DNA of 19,465 nucleotides. Source: JAZDLX01 sp964538455 (lineage in GTDB: Bacteria > Electryoneota > Electryoneia > Electryoneales > Electryoneaceae). The notes beneath the pieces were generated by a model that did not search any database, was not told the origin of the DNA, and was given only the letters and a program-made list of their open reading frames with translations. Numbering within the stretch: the stretch's first letter is position 1; every line of letters begins with the position of its first letter. A program made the position numbers and the translations under genes. The stretch lies in the NCBI GenBank assembly GCA_964538455.1, contig CAZIDZ010000042.1, positions 1-19,465 on the forward strand, in the 5' to 3' direction. This document shows, in pieces, positions 7,169-15,194 of this stretch.

Positions 7169-8509
7169 CTATTCCCCTGACCTCAGGAGTCGGAAGCCAA
7201 TGAAATTGCGGCGCCGCGTCGGGCCGCTGTATCCGCGACCCGCCGACCGGCAGAACCTGGCGGCGCCGTTCCAGCCACCGCCACGGAAGACACGACTATA
7301 GCCTCTCGAGGGACCTGTTGGATCCGTCGAGGGGCTGCTCGAGTAGTAGTTGCTGCCATACCAGTCGCCGCACCACTCCCAGACATTACCGTGCATGTCG
7401 TAAAGACCCCACGCGTTTGGCTCTTTTTGGCCAACCGAGTGAGTGGTGTTATCTGAATTGCCGTCATACCAGCCCAGACGGGCAAGGTCAGACTCGCTAT
7501 CGCCAATGGAATAGCGCGTCGTCGTACCCGCTCGGCACGCGTATTCCCACTCAGCCTCCGTTGGCAACCGGTAGCCCTTCCCCGGATCTCGATGATTCAA
7601 CCAATCAACAAATGCAACGGCGTCATTCCAACTTACGCAGACCACTGGGTGCTGTTCTGTTTGATTCAGATAAGGATTTTGCCAGTTCGCATCTTCTTGT
7701 CTCTCCCATCTGCTAATCCATGCCCCGTCACCTGTTTCCGCTTCGGTTCTGTATCCCGTCGCATTGACAAATTCACGGAATTGGGCCACCGTCACTTCCG
7801 TCGTCATCATTTCGAACGACGACACCGTCACGCGATGCTCAGGACCTTCGTCACCATCCCTGCCCTGTTCGCTTGATGGCGAGCCCATCAGGAAGCTGCC
7901 GCCTGGGATAGAAGCGAAGCTCATGCCCTGAAGTGGACCGTCCGAAACAACACTCGGTTGACTTCCAGAGGATCCGCTCGCTCCCGTGCCACGAACCGTT
8001 TCATCGTCCAAACCAACAACCTTGCGAGAAACCTCGTCAATACTGCCACTGATCACTTCGTCAATCGTGCAGCGGCAGGAGGTCATCGCAGCGGCGAGTA
8101 CTTCCCCCGTCTCCACATCAATCAGGCGAAGCGTAATCGTGTATGTTTCACCCAGCTTGCTCAGCGAACCGGCGACCATCTGCTGAACGCCCAATAGCTT
8201 GCCGACCTGAACCGCACACTCATCCGACGTACATCCAGACAATTGAAAACCCTGCTCCTTCAGAATGTCATCCATCCTGTTCCGCTCCATCACACGGACA
8301 CGCCCGGTCTGAAAGAGGGCGGTGCGAATCATATCGCTCATCGGAACAGCGTAATCCTCGGGCACACCTACCTGCACGTCGATATTCAGGACGGCGACCG
8401 TAGGAAGGTTCGATTGTGCGGAACTTGCTTCAGGCAAAAAGATCAGAAATATCAACAGAAGGGTAGACGCCGCTTTTAGGGAAGGAACAACCCGAGATTG
8501 CAATCGCAT
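7169..8509 (-). CDS. Exported CsgG-like / FGE-sulfatase (SUMF1) domain protein, possible DGR target
   Basis: A 446-residue protein. Residues 1-32 are a signal peptide (basic start, LLLIFLIFLP core, ASSAQ end). Residues about 37-165 resemble the CsgG/FlgO-like fold (TVAVLNIDVQ, RVRVMERNRMDDILKEQGFQ, AVQVGKLLGVQQMVAGSLSK). A Gly/Ser linker leads to an FGE-sulfatase domain (about 196-446: IPGGSFLMGS, RLPTEAEWEYACRAG, GLYDMHGNVWEWCGDWYG, RVFRGGGW, IGFRLL). Such domains in bacteria are often ligand-binding C-type-lectin folds rather than enzymes. The segment after Trp413 (NGAARFCRSAGRGYSGPTRR) sits where DGR-diversified proteins vary. The ATG at 8509 is preferred to the TTG at 8521 because GGGGGGTGA directly precedes it. 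The frame is intact. Confidence 0.8.
   Translation of the reverse strand: MRLQSRVVPSLKAASTLLLIFLIFLPEASSAQSNLPTVAVLNIDVQVGVPEDYAVPMSDMIRTALFQTGRVRVMERNRMDDILKEQGFQLSGCTSDECAVQVGKLLGVQQMVAGSLSKLGETYTITLRLIDVETGEVLAAAMTSCRCTIDEVISGSIDEVSRKVVGLDDETVRGTGASGSSGSQPSVVSDGPLQGMSFASIPGGSFLMGSPSSEQGRDGDEGPEHRVTVSSFEMMTTEVTVAQFREFVNATGYRTEAETGDGAWISRWERQEDANWQNPYLNQTEQHPVVCVSWNDAVAFVDWLNHRDPGKGYRLPTEAEWEYACRAGTTTRYSIGDSESDLARLGWYDGNSDNTTHSVGQKEPNAWGLYDMHGNVWEWCGDWYGSNYYSSSPSTDPTGPSRGYSRVFRGGGWNGAARFCRSAGRGYSGPTRRRNFIGFRLLRSGE
7199..7273 (-). other. Candidate DGR variable region (3' end of the FGE-fold gene)
   Basis: The C-terminal codons after Trp413 align with the usual DGR pattern W-NNN-AR-N-CRSA-N-R-NNNN-P-NN-R-NNN-IGFRL, where N marks template AAC/AAT codons. 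Here the slots read N-G-A, F, G, G-Y-S-G, T-R and R-N-F. Most slot codons end in C or T (AAC, GGC, GCC, TTC, GGT, TAC, AGC, GGC, CGC, AAT, TTC), as adenine-specific mutagenesis of AAC/AAT would leave them; GGA, ACG and CGG do not fit simply. The invariant blocks (GCC AGG, TGC CGG TCG GCG, ATT GGC TTC CGA CTC) stay canonical. No template repeat is found in the window. Confidence 0.4.
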
Positions 8510-8511
8510 TT

Positions 8512-8519
8512 CACCCCCC
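8512..8519 (-). promoter_or_regulatory. Ribosome binding site deciding the start of the FGE-fold gene
   Basis: On the minus strand GGGGGGTG lies just upstream of the ATG at 8507-8509 and inside the longer open frame that starts with TTG. Similar G-runs precede the genes at 10773, 15544 and 17163, suggesting a local habit of G-rich sites. Confidence 0.55.
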
Positions 8520-8785
8520 AACTAATTATTTAGACGCTCCGAATTTCGCATATCGACGACGTCCGACGCAATCGCAACTCCAGATTTCGTCAGATCAAAC
8601 CACTGCTCTGTACGAATCCATCAGATATCCACTAGTGAGTTTCAGTAGGGAGAGTGATAAAGAAACATGCCGAATAGCACTTTGCGGTATTTCCGCGACG
8701 ACTAGGCAATTCAATTGGTTCTAGCCATATCATTGACCACTGTGCACGAATTAGATAACCATTACGAAATTGAGGAAAGAATCGC

Positions 8786-10216
8786 CTAACGGGGCTGGAT
8801 CATGACCATCTTGATTTCGGTCATCTCCTCGACGGCGAAGCGCACCCCCTCACGGCCGATGCCGCTGTCCTTGCTGCCCCCGTACGGCATGTGGTCAACG
8901 CGGAAAGTCGGGACATCGTTGATCATCACGCCGCCGACGTTGAGCCCGCGGATCGCCTCCACCGCCCGTGAGAGCTGGTTGGTGAACACGCCAGCCTGGA
9001 GACCGTATTCGGTGGCGTCCGCCTTTTGAATGCCTTCGGCGAAACTGTCCACCGCTTCGAGCACGACCACCGGCGCGAACACTTCGTCGCAGGAAACCTT
9101 CATCTCAGGGCGAACGCCAGAGAGCACGGTCGGCGGATAGACACGCTCGTTGACCGCCTTGCCCCCCGCGAGCAGCGTGGCTCCCCCGGCGACCGCCTCG
9201 TCCACCCACTGGCCGATCCGTTCGACATCCATCGTCGAAATCATCGGGCCAACATCGCTGTCCTTTGCCAAGGGGTGGTCCACTTTCTGCCGCTTGGTCC
9301 CCTCGACGAACTTATCGGTGAACTCCTTCGCGATCTCCTTGTGCAGGTAGATGCGCTGCACCGAGATGCAGACCTGGCCGGAATTGGCGTATGCCCCCAT
9401 CAGACACCGCTCGACAGCGTAGTCAAGGTCGGCGTCCTCGTCGACGACAACCGCGGAATTGTTGCCGAGCTCGAGGGTGACCCGTTTCAGGCCGGAATGT
9501 TGCTTGATCCACAAACCCACCTCACGGCTCCCGGTGAACGTGATCTTTCGCGGACGGGGATCCTCGACCAGCTTTTTCCCGATCTTGCTGCCGCTGCCGT
9601 GGATGACGTTGAACGTGCCTTTGGGAAGCCCTGCGCCGTCGATGACCTCCGCGAGCAGCAGGGCCGAAACGGGAGTGGTTCCGGCGGGTTTGAGCACCAC
9701 GGGGCAGCCCGCCGCAATCGCCGGAGCGACCTTGTGCGACACAAGGTTGAGCGGGAAATTGAATGGTGTGATCGCCGCAACGACCCCGATGGGTTCACGA
9801 TACCAGAATCCGAGCCTTCCCACGCCGGCCGCCGAAGCGTCCATCGGCACCGTCTCGCCATGGATCGAGCGGGCAACCCCGGCGGCAAACGTGAACGTCT
9901 CCTGCGCCCGTTTTACTTCTCCCAGTGCATACTTCCAGCTCTTCCCCGCCTCCACGGCGAGCGCTTCCGCCATCTCCTCCTCGCGGGCGGCGATCCCGGC
10001 AACGATCTCTTCGAGCGCTTTCGCACGGGCGTGCGCGGGCATCTCCGCCAGCGGCTTGCGTGCACTCTCCGCCGCGTCGAGCGCCCGGTCAACAAATGAA
10101 TCATCCGCCAGCGAAACGCGAGCGTACTCCTCGCCCGTGTACTTATCAAAAACCGTATCCCACGACCCGGTGGTGACCCACTCACCCCCGATGTACAATC
10201 CATACTCTCTTGACAT
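8786..10216 (-). CDS. NAD(P)-dependent aldehyde dehydrogenase
   Basis: A 476-residue cytoplasmic enzyme of the aldehyde dehydrogenase superfamily that oxidises an aldehyde to the acid with NAD(P)+. Conserved elements are in place: TPFNFPLN with the oxyanion Asn153, LKPA with Lys176, the cofactor motif FTGSREVG at 227-234, the general base Glu249 in LELGNNS, the nucleophile Cys283 in GQVCISVQR, and EVFAP at 378-382. LELGNNS in place of the common LELGGKS, with GQVCISVQR, recalls the y4uC / phosphonoacetaldehyde / lactaldehyde-type subgroup; the substrate cannot be read from sequence. AGGAGGG lies 4 bases before the ATG. A weak promoter-like pair (TTGTGG at 10288-10293, TATAGA at 10267-10272, minus strand) precedes it. 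The gene is clearly richer in GC than its neighbours and stands alone. The gap 8522-8785 beyond its 3' end holds nothing I can name. Confidence 0.92.
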   Translation of the reverse strand: MSREYGLYIGGEWVTTGSWDTVFDKYTGEEYARVSLADDSFVDRALDAAESARKPLAEMPAHARAKALEEIVAGIAAREEEMAEALAVEAGKSWKYALGEVKRAQETFTFAAGVARSIHGETVPMDASAAGVGRLGFWYREPIGVVAAITPFNFPLNLVSHKVAPAIAAGCPVVLKPAGTTPVSALLLAEVIDGAGLPKGTFNVIHGSGSKIGKKLVEDPRPRKITFTGSREVGLWIKQHSGLKRVTLELGNNSAVVVDEDADLDYAVERCLMGAYANSGQVCISVQRIYLHKEIAKEFTDKFVEGTKRQKVDHPLAKDSDVGPMISTMDVERIGQWVDEAVAGGATLLAGGKAVNERVYPPTVLSGVRPEMKVSCDEVFAPVVVLEAVDSFAEGIQKADATEYGLQAGVFTNQLSRAVEAIRGLNVGGVMINDVPTFRVDHMPYGGSKDSGIGREGVRFAVEEMTEIKMVMIQPR

Positions 10217-10351
10217 GCCACCCTCCTCAGCAGTCCGGCGTCCGGTGTAAACCTGGCGGACATGACTCTATAAGTAACAACGTATGTCCACAAAAAGCGT
10301 GTTCAAAGGCGATCACGGTCAGTCTTCCGGTCGTTGCCGCAAGAACGCGCT

Positions 10352-10368
10352 TTAACGCGCCGCGTTAA
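10352..10368. promoter_or_regulatory. 17-bp palindrome in the divergent intergenic region
   Basis: TTAACGCG-C-CGCGTTAA is a perfect odd palindrome, 136 bp upstream of the aldehyde dehydrogenase start and about 400 bp upstream of the sigma-54 activator gene. A partial direct copy (AACGCGC, 10344-10350) lies beside it. It is a plausible operator for a dimeric regulator, with no partner identified. Confidence 0.3.
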
Positions 10369-10624
10369 TTGCTGATAGTCCTTTTATTTACGCAATTGCA
10401 AATGGTCTCCTGCTCCCTATCAACCATTCCGCGTTCCAGCGGGATGCAAGAGTGTAACCTGTAAACTGGATACAAGCACGCCGTGCCACCTGCAGGTCAT
10501 TCAGATGCACAGATCCGTATGCTGCCATGGGATTCAACCTGTCCACCTAAGCTTAAGAATTCCAAGACTCCACCTCGCAGAGAGAAAGCCTCCGTTTTAA
10601 AGTCAAGATCTACCGTCGAATTGA

Positions 10625-10653
10625 TTGTGTTTTTTGGATTTTCATGTTACAAT
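10625..10653 (+). promoter_or_regulatory. Putative sigma-70-type promoter of the sigma-54 activator gene
   Basis: TTGTGT (10625-10630), a 17-base spacer and TACAAT (10648-10653) lie in an AT-rich patch about 120 bp before the start at 10773. The rest of 10217-10772 holds no gene: a palindrome at 10352-10368 and a CCTGTAAACTG / GCACGCCGTGC pair at 10458-10486 are the only structures I see. Confidence 0.35.
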
Positions 10654-10762
10654 GATACCTGAATATTTGAAGCACAGCTCACCTCATCCTTTGCACCTTC
10701 TCGCATTGTTGCACGGCCTCATGCAAAGAACTGCCCATTCAGATGGCCCAATCAGCCAATAT

Positions 10763-10768
10763 GGGGGG
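10763..10768 (+). promoter_or_regulatory. Ribosome binding site deciding the start at 10773
   Basis: A run of six G residues sits 4 bases before the ATG at 10773. Earlier in-frame ATGs at 10743 and 10761 lack such a site and would put polar residues before the signal peptide. Confidence 0.45.
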
Positions 10769-10772
10769 ATCA

Positions 10773-13700
10773 ATGGGAAGAAGGTGGATGGCACAATGTT
10801 GCACCCTTCTTCTTTTGCTGGCGGCAAGCATTCGCGGCGTGGCTAGCCCAAATCCGTCTTCAGAACTCACCGATCGTGGCCGACCGTTCATCCGTTTGTA
10901 CACCTACCAGGATTATGGAAATCTCGGGTTCTGCTATACGCTTGGCCAGGACAGCCGGGGGATTATTTACGCGGCCAACGAATCCGGAGTGCTCGAGTTC
11001 GACGGCGAAAACTGGATGCTGTACAGCCATCCGAAGAGTCTCGTTCTCCTCACCATCACTGTATCAGACTCTCATCGGGTCTATGCTGGATTTGTCGGAG
11101 ACTGTGGCTACTTCGATTTCAACGGATCGGAGCCGCAGTATGCTTCACACACCCAGGGTGTTCCGGACTCGGTGCTGAAGGATGTTTTTCCTTGGCGTGT
11201 CTATGACACTCCGATGGGTGTGTTGTACTGGTCAGTGCGGAGTATCATCTATCTCGATCCGGACGATTCCACCAGCGTGATGCATCCCCAGATCATCATG
11301 ATGACTGATGACGATTCTTTAAGCGTTTCTTCGGCATTCCTGGATGGCCGCTTCCTGTTCCTGCGGCGGAACATGGGAATGTGCGAACTGAGGGAGATCG
11401 GGGACTCACTCAGATTGCTGGACGCCACCTATACCGTGCCTGATGTGGTAGGCGATATGGTGGCGATCGACGACTCCACGGTCATGGTCATCGTCGAGGA
11501 CGGCATCCGGCTTTTCACAAACCACTACTACGAATTCAAGTCGCCGGAAATCTCGGACTTCTGCCTCGAATACAAAGGCAAGTACCTCAGCAAACTGAAC
11601 GATTCGCTGTTTGCCCTTTCCACGGAGGAAAAAGGAATTGCCCTGTTCAACCGCACGGGCAGGATCGTCGATCGCTATTCAAAGGAAGACGGTCTGGCCA
11701 GCAACGTGATCTGGGATCGCGTTTTCATGGATGCGGACGGAGCATTGTGGGTGCCTGCCGAAGGAGGAATCAGTTACATCGAATGGAACTCTCCCTTTTC
11801 CTTCTACGATCAGCAGTCAGGCCTGGACGGTGAGCGGGTCCTGACCATGGCGCGTTTCAGCGGCGATTCCTATTTCGGCACATCCAATTCCCTTTTCCGT
11901 TTGAAAAAAGGCCCCGGCCGGGGGATTGTCGAGTTCGTCCATGGAGACGGATTCCGCTACATCGCGCTGGAAGTGATCCAGGACCGCCTGCTTGTCGGGA
12001 ATGGGGCCGGATTGTGGGAACTGAGGGCGGGAGAGTCCAACCTTCGAAACATTCAGCATGACAGAGCCTGCGACAACATTCATATCAATCCCGATTCAAC
12101 GGGTTTCCTGGCTCGAGGCGGAGTCTGGACCCGTTGGTACCGCATGGGAAAAGATTCCGAGTGGATGCTGAATGGCGAAATAGCTGGTGTGGTGTCATAC
12201 CCCTGGTGTTTTCACTTCGATGGAGAATGGGGATGCTGGTGCGTGTACCCTGCATCACCCCACGCGCAGCGAATCCGAGCCAAAAAGATTCCCCCCGAAA
12301 GCATCGATGATTTCGAGGTCGTCGGCTATGACTCCGCCGAAGGAATTCCAACTGATTTCGATTACGGCATTGGCGAGATGGTGGACGGCCATCCGGTCAT
12401 GATGGCGGGGGACCATTTCCTCGAATATGACCGGGAAGCCGACAGATTCCACTCCGTTGAACTTGTCGACCCGGGAGAGGAAGGGGAAGGGCGGTATCTC
12501 CACACGCTTCGCGAAGACAGTGACGGCGGGATATGGTATAAAAAGAGATTCAACAAAGCGTTTCGTTACGCTTACCCGGATGGAGACTCGTTTCGAATCA
12601 TCGATCCATTCGCTCGAATGGTCAGTGAAATCGGTTGGACAGGCTTCTTCGAACGTGATCCGCTCCTGATCTGGATTCGGACCAACTCGCGCAAGCTGAT
12701 CCGTTTCGAGCCGTCCATCGATCTGTTGAGAAGCGAAACGAGGCATGCACTGATCCGCCGTTTCGAGGCGAATAGCGAGCTTCTCTATGCCGGAGGCGTG
12801 CACTTCAAGAACAACTACAGGCTGGCCCACGACGCCGGCAACCTGCAGATCACCTACACGCTCCCCTATTACGCCGCGAGTGACTCGAAACGATATCGAT
12901 ACCGTCTTATCGGTTACGAGGATGAATGGTCCGACTGGACGGAGGACGCGGTCAAGGAGTACATGAATCTCGATCCCGGTGAGTACCGTTTCGAAGTATA
13001 TGGACGGGACGGTTACGGCCGCATCAGCGAGGCCGCTGTGCTCTCGTTCAGGATTCTCCCGCCATGGTACGAAACTGCGTGGGCCTATGGCCTTTACGTT
13101 CTTGCCCTGCTTGCGATTATCTACGGTGCGGTTCGGATACGAACGGCGCGCATCCTGCTGAATAACGTCCGGCTTAAGGAGAAAGTTGACGAGAAGACCG
13201 CCGAACTAACGCGCACCGTGCAGGCGTTGAACACGGAAGTGGGTCAGCGCAAGGCGGCGGAAGTGGAGAGCGAAAATCACCGGGGGCAGTTGAACGCCAT
13301 TTTCCACGGTGTCAACGAGGGCATTCTCACGGTCAACGAGGATGGTGTCATCACCCGCCTCAACCGCACGGCTCTTACTATCCTGGGTATTGAGGAAAAC
13401 AGCCTGACAGGAAAGGAATTCGACGATACAGCTATACCGCTTCCGGAAGCAATGGTCGATGGAATCCGCCAATGCCTCGAAACCGGAAAACCGATCCGTG
13501 ATTTCCAGGTCACGCAACACCGTGACGATGAAAACAGGATTCTGGTCGCCAACATAAGCTCACTGGCTTCGGGCAGTACGGGCAGGAACAGAGTGCTCCT
13601 GGTTTTCCGCGATGTCACGCGGCTCTATCAACTCGAACGGGAGATCGAGGAACGTGCGCCGATCGGCGATATGTTGGGCGTCAGCCCCGCCATGATCGGA

Positions 13701-14654
13701 GTGTTCAACAGGATCGACGAGCTCGCCGACACGACGGCGACCGTGCTCATCCAGGGGGAAACGGGTACGGGCAAGGGGATGGTGGCGGCGGCTCTTCACC
13801 AGAACAGCCCACGCAAGAATGGGCCCTTCGTTGTGGTCAACTGCGCCGCCCTGAATGAGAACCTGTTGGCGAGCGAACTGTTCGGCCACGTGAAAGGGGC
13901 CTTCACCGGTGCGATCAGCGATCGGGAGGGTCGATTCCAGGCGGCTGCCGGGGGGACGCTGTTCCTGGACGAAATCGGTGACATCTCTCCGTTGATGCAG
14001 GCAAGTTTGCTAAGAGTGCTCGAAAAGGGCGAGTACGAACGAGTCGGAGAGACGAAGGTGCGTGTTACCGATGCGCGCATCATTACCGCCACCAACCGCG
14101 ACCTGAAAGCCAGGATTAAAGACGGCCGCTTCCGTGAGGACCTTTTTTACCGTCTCAACGTCGTCTCGATCTATATCCCACCGCTCAGGGAAAGGAAGGA
14201 TGACATCCCCGTCTACGTGGAGCATTTCTTCGACAAGTACCGTGAAAGCCTCAACCGCAATTGTGACAGGATCGCCCCGGAGACCATGGAGATGCTGCTG
14301 TCCAGCGACTGGCCGGGAAATGTGCGGGCGCTGGAGAACGCGATTCGCAGCGCCATCATCTCCTGCAGCGGAGACGTGCTGATGCCTCATCACTTTCCGC
14401 GCGAGGTGATGGAGGCCGGCGAAGCAAACACCTTCTCATCGGAATCGCCTGCAACTCACGCCGAGACGCAGCGGAACGCCTCTGCGCCGGTTGGTGACGG
14501 CGGCTTCCGGGAAAATTCCCTCGATCGGGACCGTGTCCTCGAAGCCCTTGCCGGTATGTCGTGGAATATTTCCCGCGCGGCGCGCCAACTCGGCATCTCA
14601 CGTCAATACCTCCACCGGCTGATCAACAAGCATGATCTGAAACGCCCTGAATGA
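10773..14654 (+). CDS. Membrane sensor / sigma-54-dependent activator: periplasmic propeller, Y_Y_Y, PAS, AAA+, Fis HTH
   Basis: A 1293-residue one-protein signalling chain. Residues 1-24 are a signal peptide (TLLLLLAASIRGVAS). About 30-690 form a sensor propeller of the two-component-regulator type (DSRGIIYAANESGVLEFDG; DGLASNVIWDRVFMDADGAL). A Y_Y_Y domain follows (about 691-766; YRYRLIGYEDEWSDWTE, LDPGEYRFEVYGRDGYG), then a membrane segment (about 769-789), a short coiled coil (EKVDEKTAELTRTVQALN) and a PAS domain (about 840-955). The sigma-54 AAA+ module has Walker A GETGTGKG from 995, the sigma-54 loop GAFTGA at 1042-1047, and Walker B with Asp1066-Glu1067. The end is a Fis-type HTH (NISRAARQLGISRQYLHRL). 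There is no histidine kinase or receiver domain, so an outside signal would reach the ATPase directly. Target promoters are unknown. Confidence 0.9.
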   Translation: MGRRWMAQCCTLLLLLAASIRGVASPNPSSELTDRGRPFIRLYTYQDYGNLGFCYTLGQDSRGIIYAANESGVLEFDGENWMLYSHPKSLVLLTITVSDSHRVYAGFVGDCGYFDFNGSEPQYASHTQGVPDSVLKDVFPWRVYDTPMGVLYWSVRSIIYLDPDDSTSVMHPQIIMMTDDDSLSVSSAFLDGRFLFLRRNMGMCELREIGDSLRLLDATYTVPDVVGDMVAIDDSTVMVIVEDGIRLFTNHYYEFKSPEISDFCLEYKGKYLSKLNDSLFALSTEEKGIALFNRTGRIVDRYSKEDGLASNVIWDRVFMDADGALWVPAEGGISYIEWNSPFSFYDQQSGLDGERVLTMARFSGDSYFGTSNSLFRLKKGPGRGIVEFVHGDGFRYIALEVIQDRLLVGNGAGLWELRAGESNLRNIQHDRACDNIHINPDSTGFLARGGVWTRWYRMGKDSEWMLNGEIAGVVSYPWCFHFDGEWGCWCVYPASPHAQRIRAKKIPPESIDDFEVVGYDSAEGIPTDFDYGIGEMVDGHPVMMAGDHFLEYDREADRFHSVELVDPGEEGEGRYLHTLREDSDGGIWYKKRFNKAFRYAYPDGDSFRIIDPFARMVSEIGWTGFFERDPLLIWIRTNSRKLIRFEPSIDLLRSETRHALIRRFEANSELLYAGGVHFKNNYRLAHDAGNLQITYTLPYYAASDSKRYRYRLIGYEDEWSDWTEDAVKEYMNLDPGEYRFEVYGRDGYGRISEAAVLSFRILPPWYETAWAYGLYVLALLAIIYGAVRIRTARILLNNVRLKEKVDEKTAELTRTVQALNTEVGQRKAAEVESENHRGQLNAIFHGVNEGILTVNEDGVITRLNRTALTILGIEENSLTGKEFDDTAIPLPEAMVDGIRQCLETGKPIRDFQVTQHRDDENRILVANISSLASGSTGRNRVLLVFRDVTRLYQLEREIEERAPIGDMLGVSPAMIGVFNRIDELADTTATVLIQGETGTGKGMVAAALHQNSPRKNGPFVVVNCAALNENLLASELFGHVKGAFTGAISDREGRFQAAAGGTLFLDEIGDISPLMQASLLRVLEKGEYERVGETKVRVTDARIITATNRDLKARIKDGRFREDLFYRLNVVSIYIPPLRERKDDIPVYVEHFFDKYRESLNRNCDRIAPETMEMLLSSDWPGNVRALENAIRSAIISCSGDVLMPHHFPREVMEAGEANTFSSESPATHAETQRNASAPVGDGGFRENSLDRDRVLEALAGMSWNISRAARQLGISRQYLHRLINKHDLKRPE

Positions 14655-14669
14655 TCATGGAAACACATG

Positions 14670-14833
14670 CGTCATTGCGAGCGAAACGAGGCAATCTCGT
14701 GGGGTTGAAGGGGACACTATGACTTTCCTCCGGGCTCTTTTCCCCTTTTGAGGCGAACCAGAAGGGAAGTGTCAAAGTCTCCCGATTGAGATTGCTTTGT
14801 CTGGTCATCTGAAATGACCATCCTCGCAATGAC
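14670..14833. mobile_element. MITE-like 164-bp element of the GTCATTGCGAG repeat type
   Basis: The ends are an 11-bp perfect inverted repeat, GTCATTGCGAG (14671-14681) and CTCGCAATGAC (14823-14833). A second inner pair is GCAATCTC (14691-14698) and GAGATTGC (14788-14795). Flanking ACACATG occurs at 14663-14669 and 14832-14838, so a short target duplication (ACATG) is possible. It starts 16 bp after the stop of the sigma-54 activator. GTCATTGCGAGCG...GCAATCTC repeats are widespread in bacterial genomes. It has no coding capacity and is non-autonomous. Confidence 0.6.
14710..14783. repeat. Imperfect GGGGACACTATGACTTT inverted repeat nested in the MITE-like element
   Basis: GGGGACACTATGACTTTCC (14710-14728) and GGAAGTGTCAAAGTCTCCC (14765-14783) form a loose inverted pair inside the larger element. 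The GGGGACA-T start recalls the ends of the RAYT element at 1-739, so a RAYT-type substrate may have landed in the GTCATTGCGAG element. The pairing is imperfect and the link is tentative. Confidence 0.35.
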
Positions 14834-14948
14834 ACATGTGGGTGGCCTCTATAGCTCGCTTACCACGCCGAAGTCCGCCGTCGGGTGGCCCGATGCTTCA
14901 GCGTCGGGTTTCAGGTGGACGAAGGCGTTCCCAACCAGGTTTACTTTC

Positions 14949-15000
14949 TGTAAACCAACTGTCGCCTCACCTGTAAACTGACTGTCAACTCACCTGTAAA
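14949..15000 (+). repeat. Three 23-bp-spaced CTGTAA direct repeats
   Basis: CTGTAAAC starts at 14949 and 14972, and CTGTAA again at 14995. Between the first two copies the sequence ACTGTC...CTCAC also repeats, giving a unit of 23 bp. They lie about 200 bp before the thioredoxin-fold gene. They may be binding sites spaced two helical turns apart; no protein can be assigned. Confidence 0.5.
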
Positions 15001-15024
15001 CCGGCACGGGTAAGAGCGTGCCGG
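15001..15024. repeat. Hairpin with 8-bp perfect stem
   Basis: CCGGCACG (15001-15008) pairs with CGTGCCGG (15017-15024) around 8 bases, directly after the third CTGTAA repeat. There is no T-run, so it is not an obvious terminator. The remainder of 14834-15194 shows no gene. Confidence 0.45.
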
Positions 15025-15194
15025 ATGACACCTCTGTATCAGCCTGCGTCCAGGACGTTTCCACGCATTATCACAAGGAAATTCAAAGAGTTAACAACCC
15101 TCTTCGTCAAATCATGCGAAGAGATTCGTTTCCCTGAACGCAAACGGCACACCCTTTGCCTGCACAAAACGTGTGTGACTGTCGGGGAGCGAGC

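Noticed and set aside
9026..10099. A 357-codon plus-strand open frame opposite the aldehyde dehydrogenase
   Set aside because: It is a shadow frame of a GC-rich gene; the minus-strand product has all catalytic motifs of its family.
10789..10802. TGGCACAATGTTGC, resembling a sigma-54 -24/-12 promoter
   Set aside because: Only 9 bases separate the GG and GC pairs instead of 10, and it lies inside the coding sequence of the activator gene.
10625..10846. A 73-codon plus-strand frame overlapping the start of the activator gene
   Set aside because: It overlaps the signal peptide region in another frame, has no ribosome binding site and covers the candidate promoter.
15156..15194. TTG-initiated extension of the thioredoxin-fold protein containing a CDC motif
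   Set aside because: The GTG at 15195 has a better ribosome binding site and gives the normal thioredoxin length; the extension has no family match.
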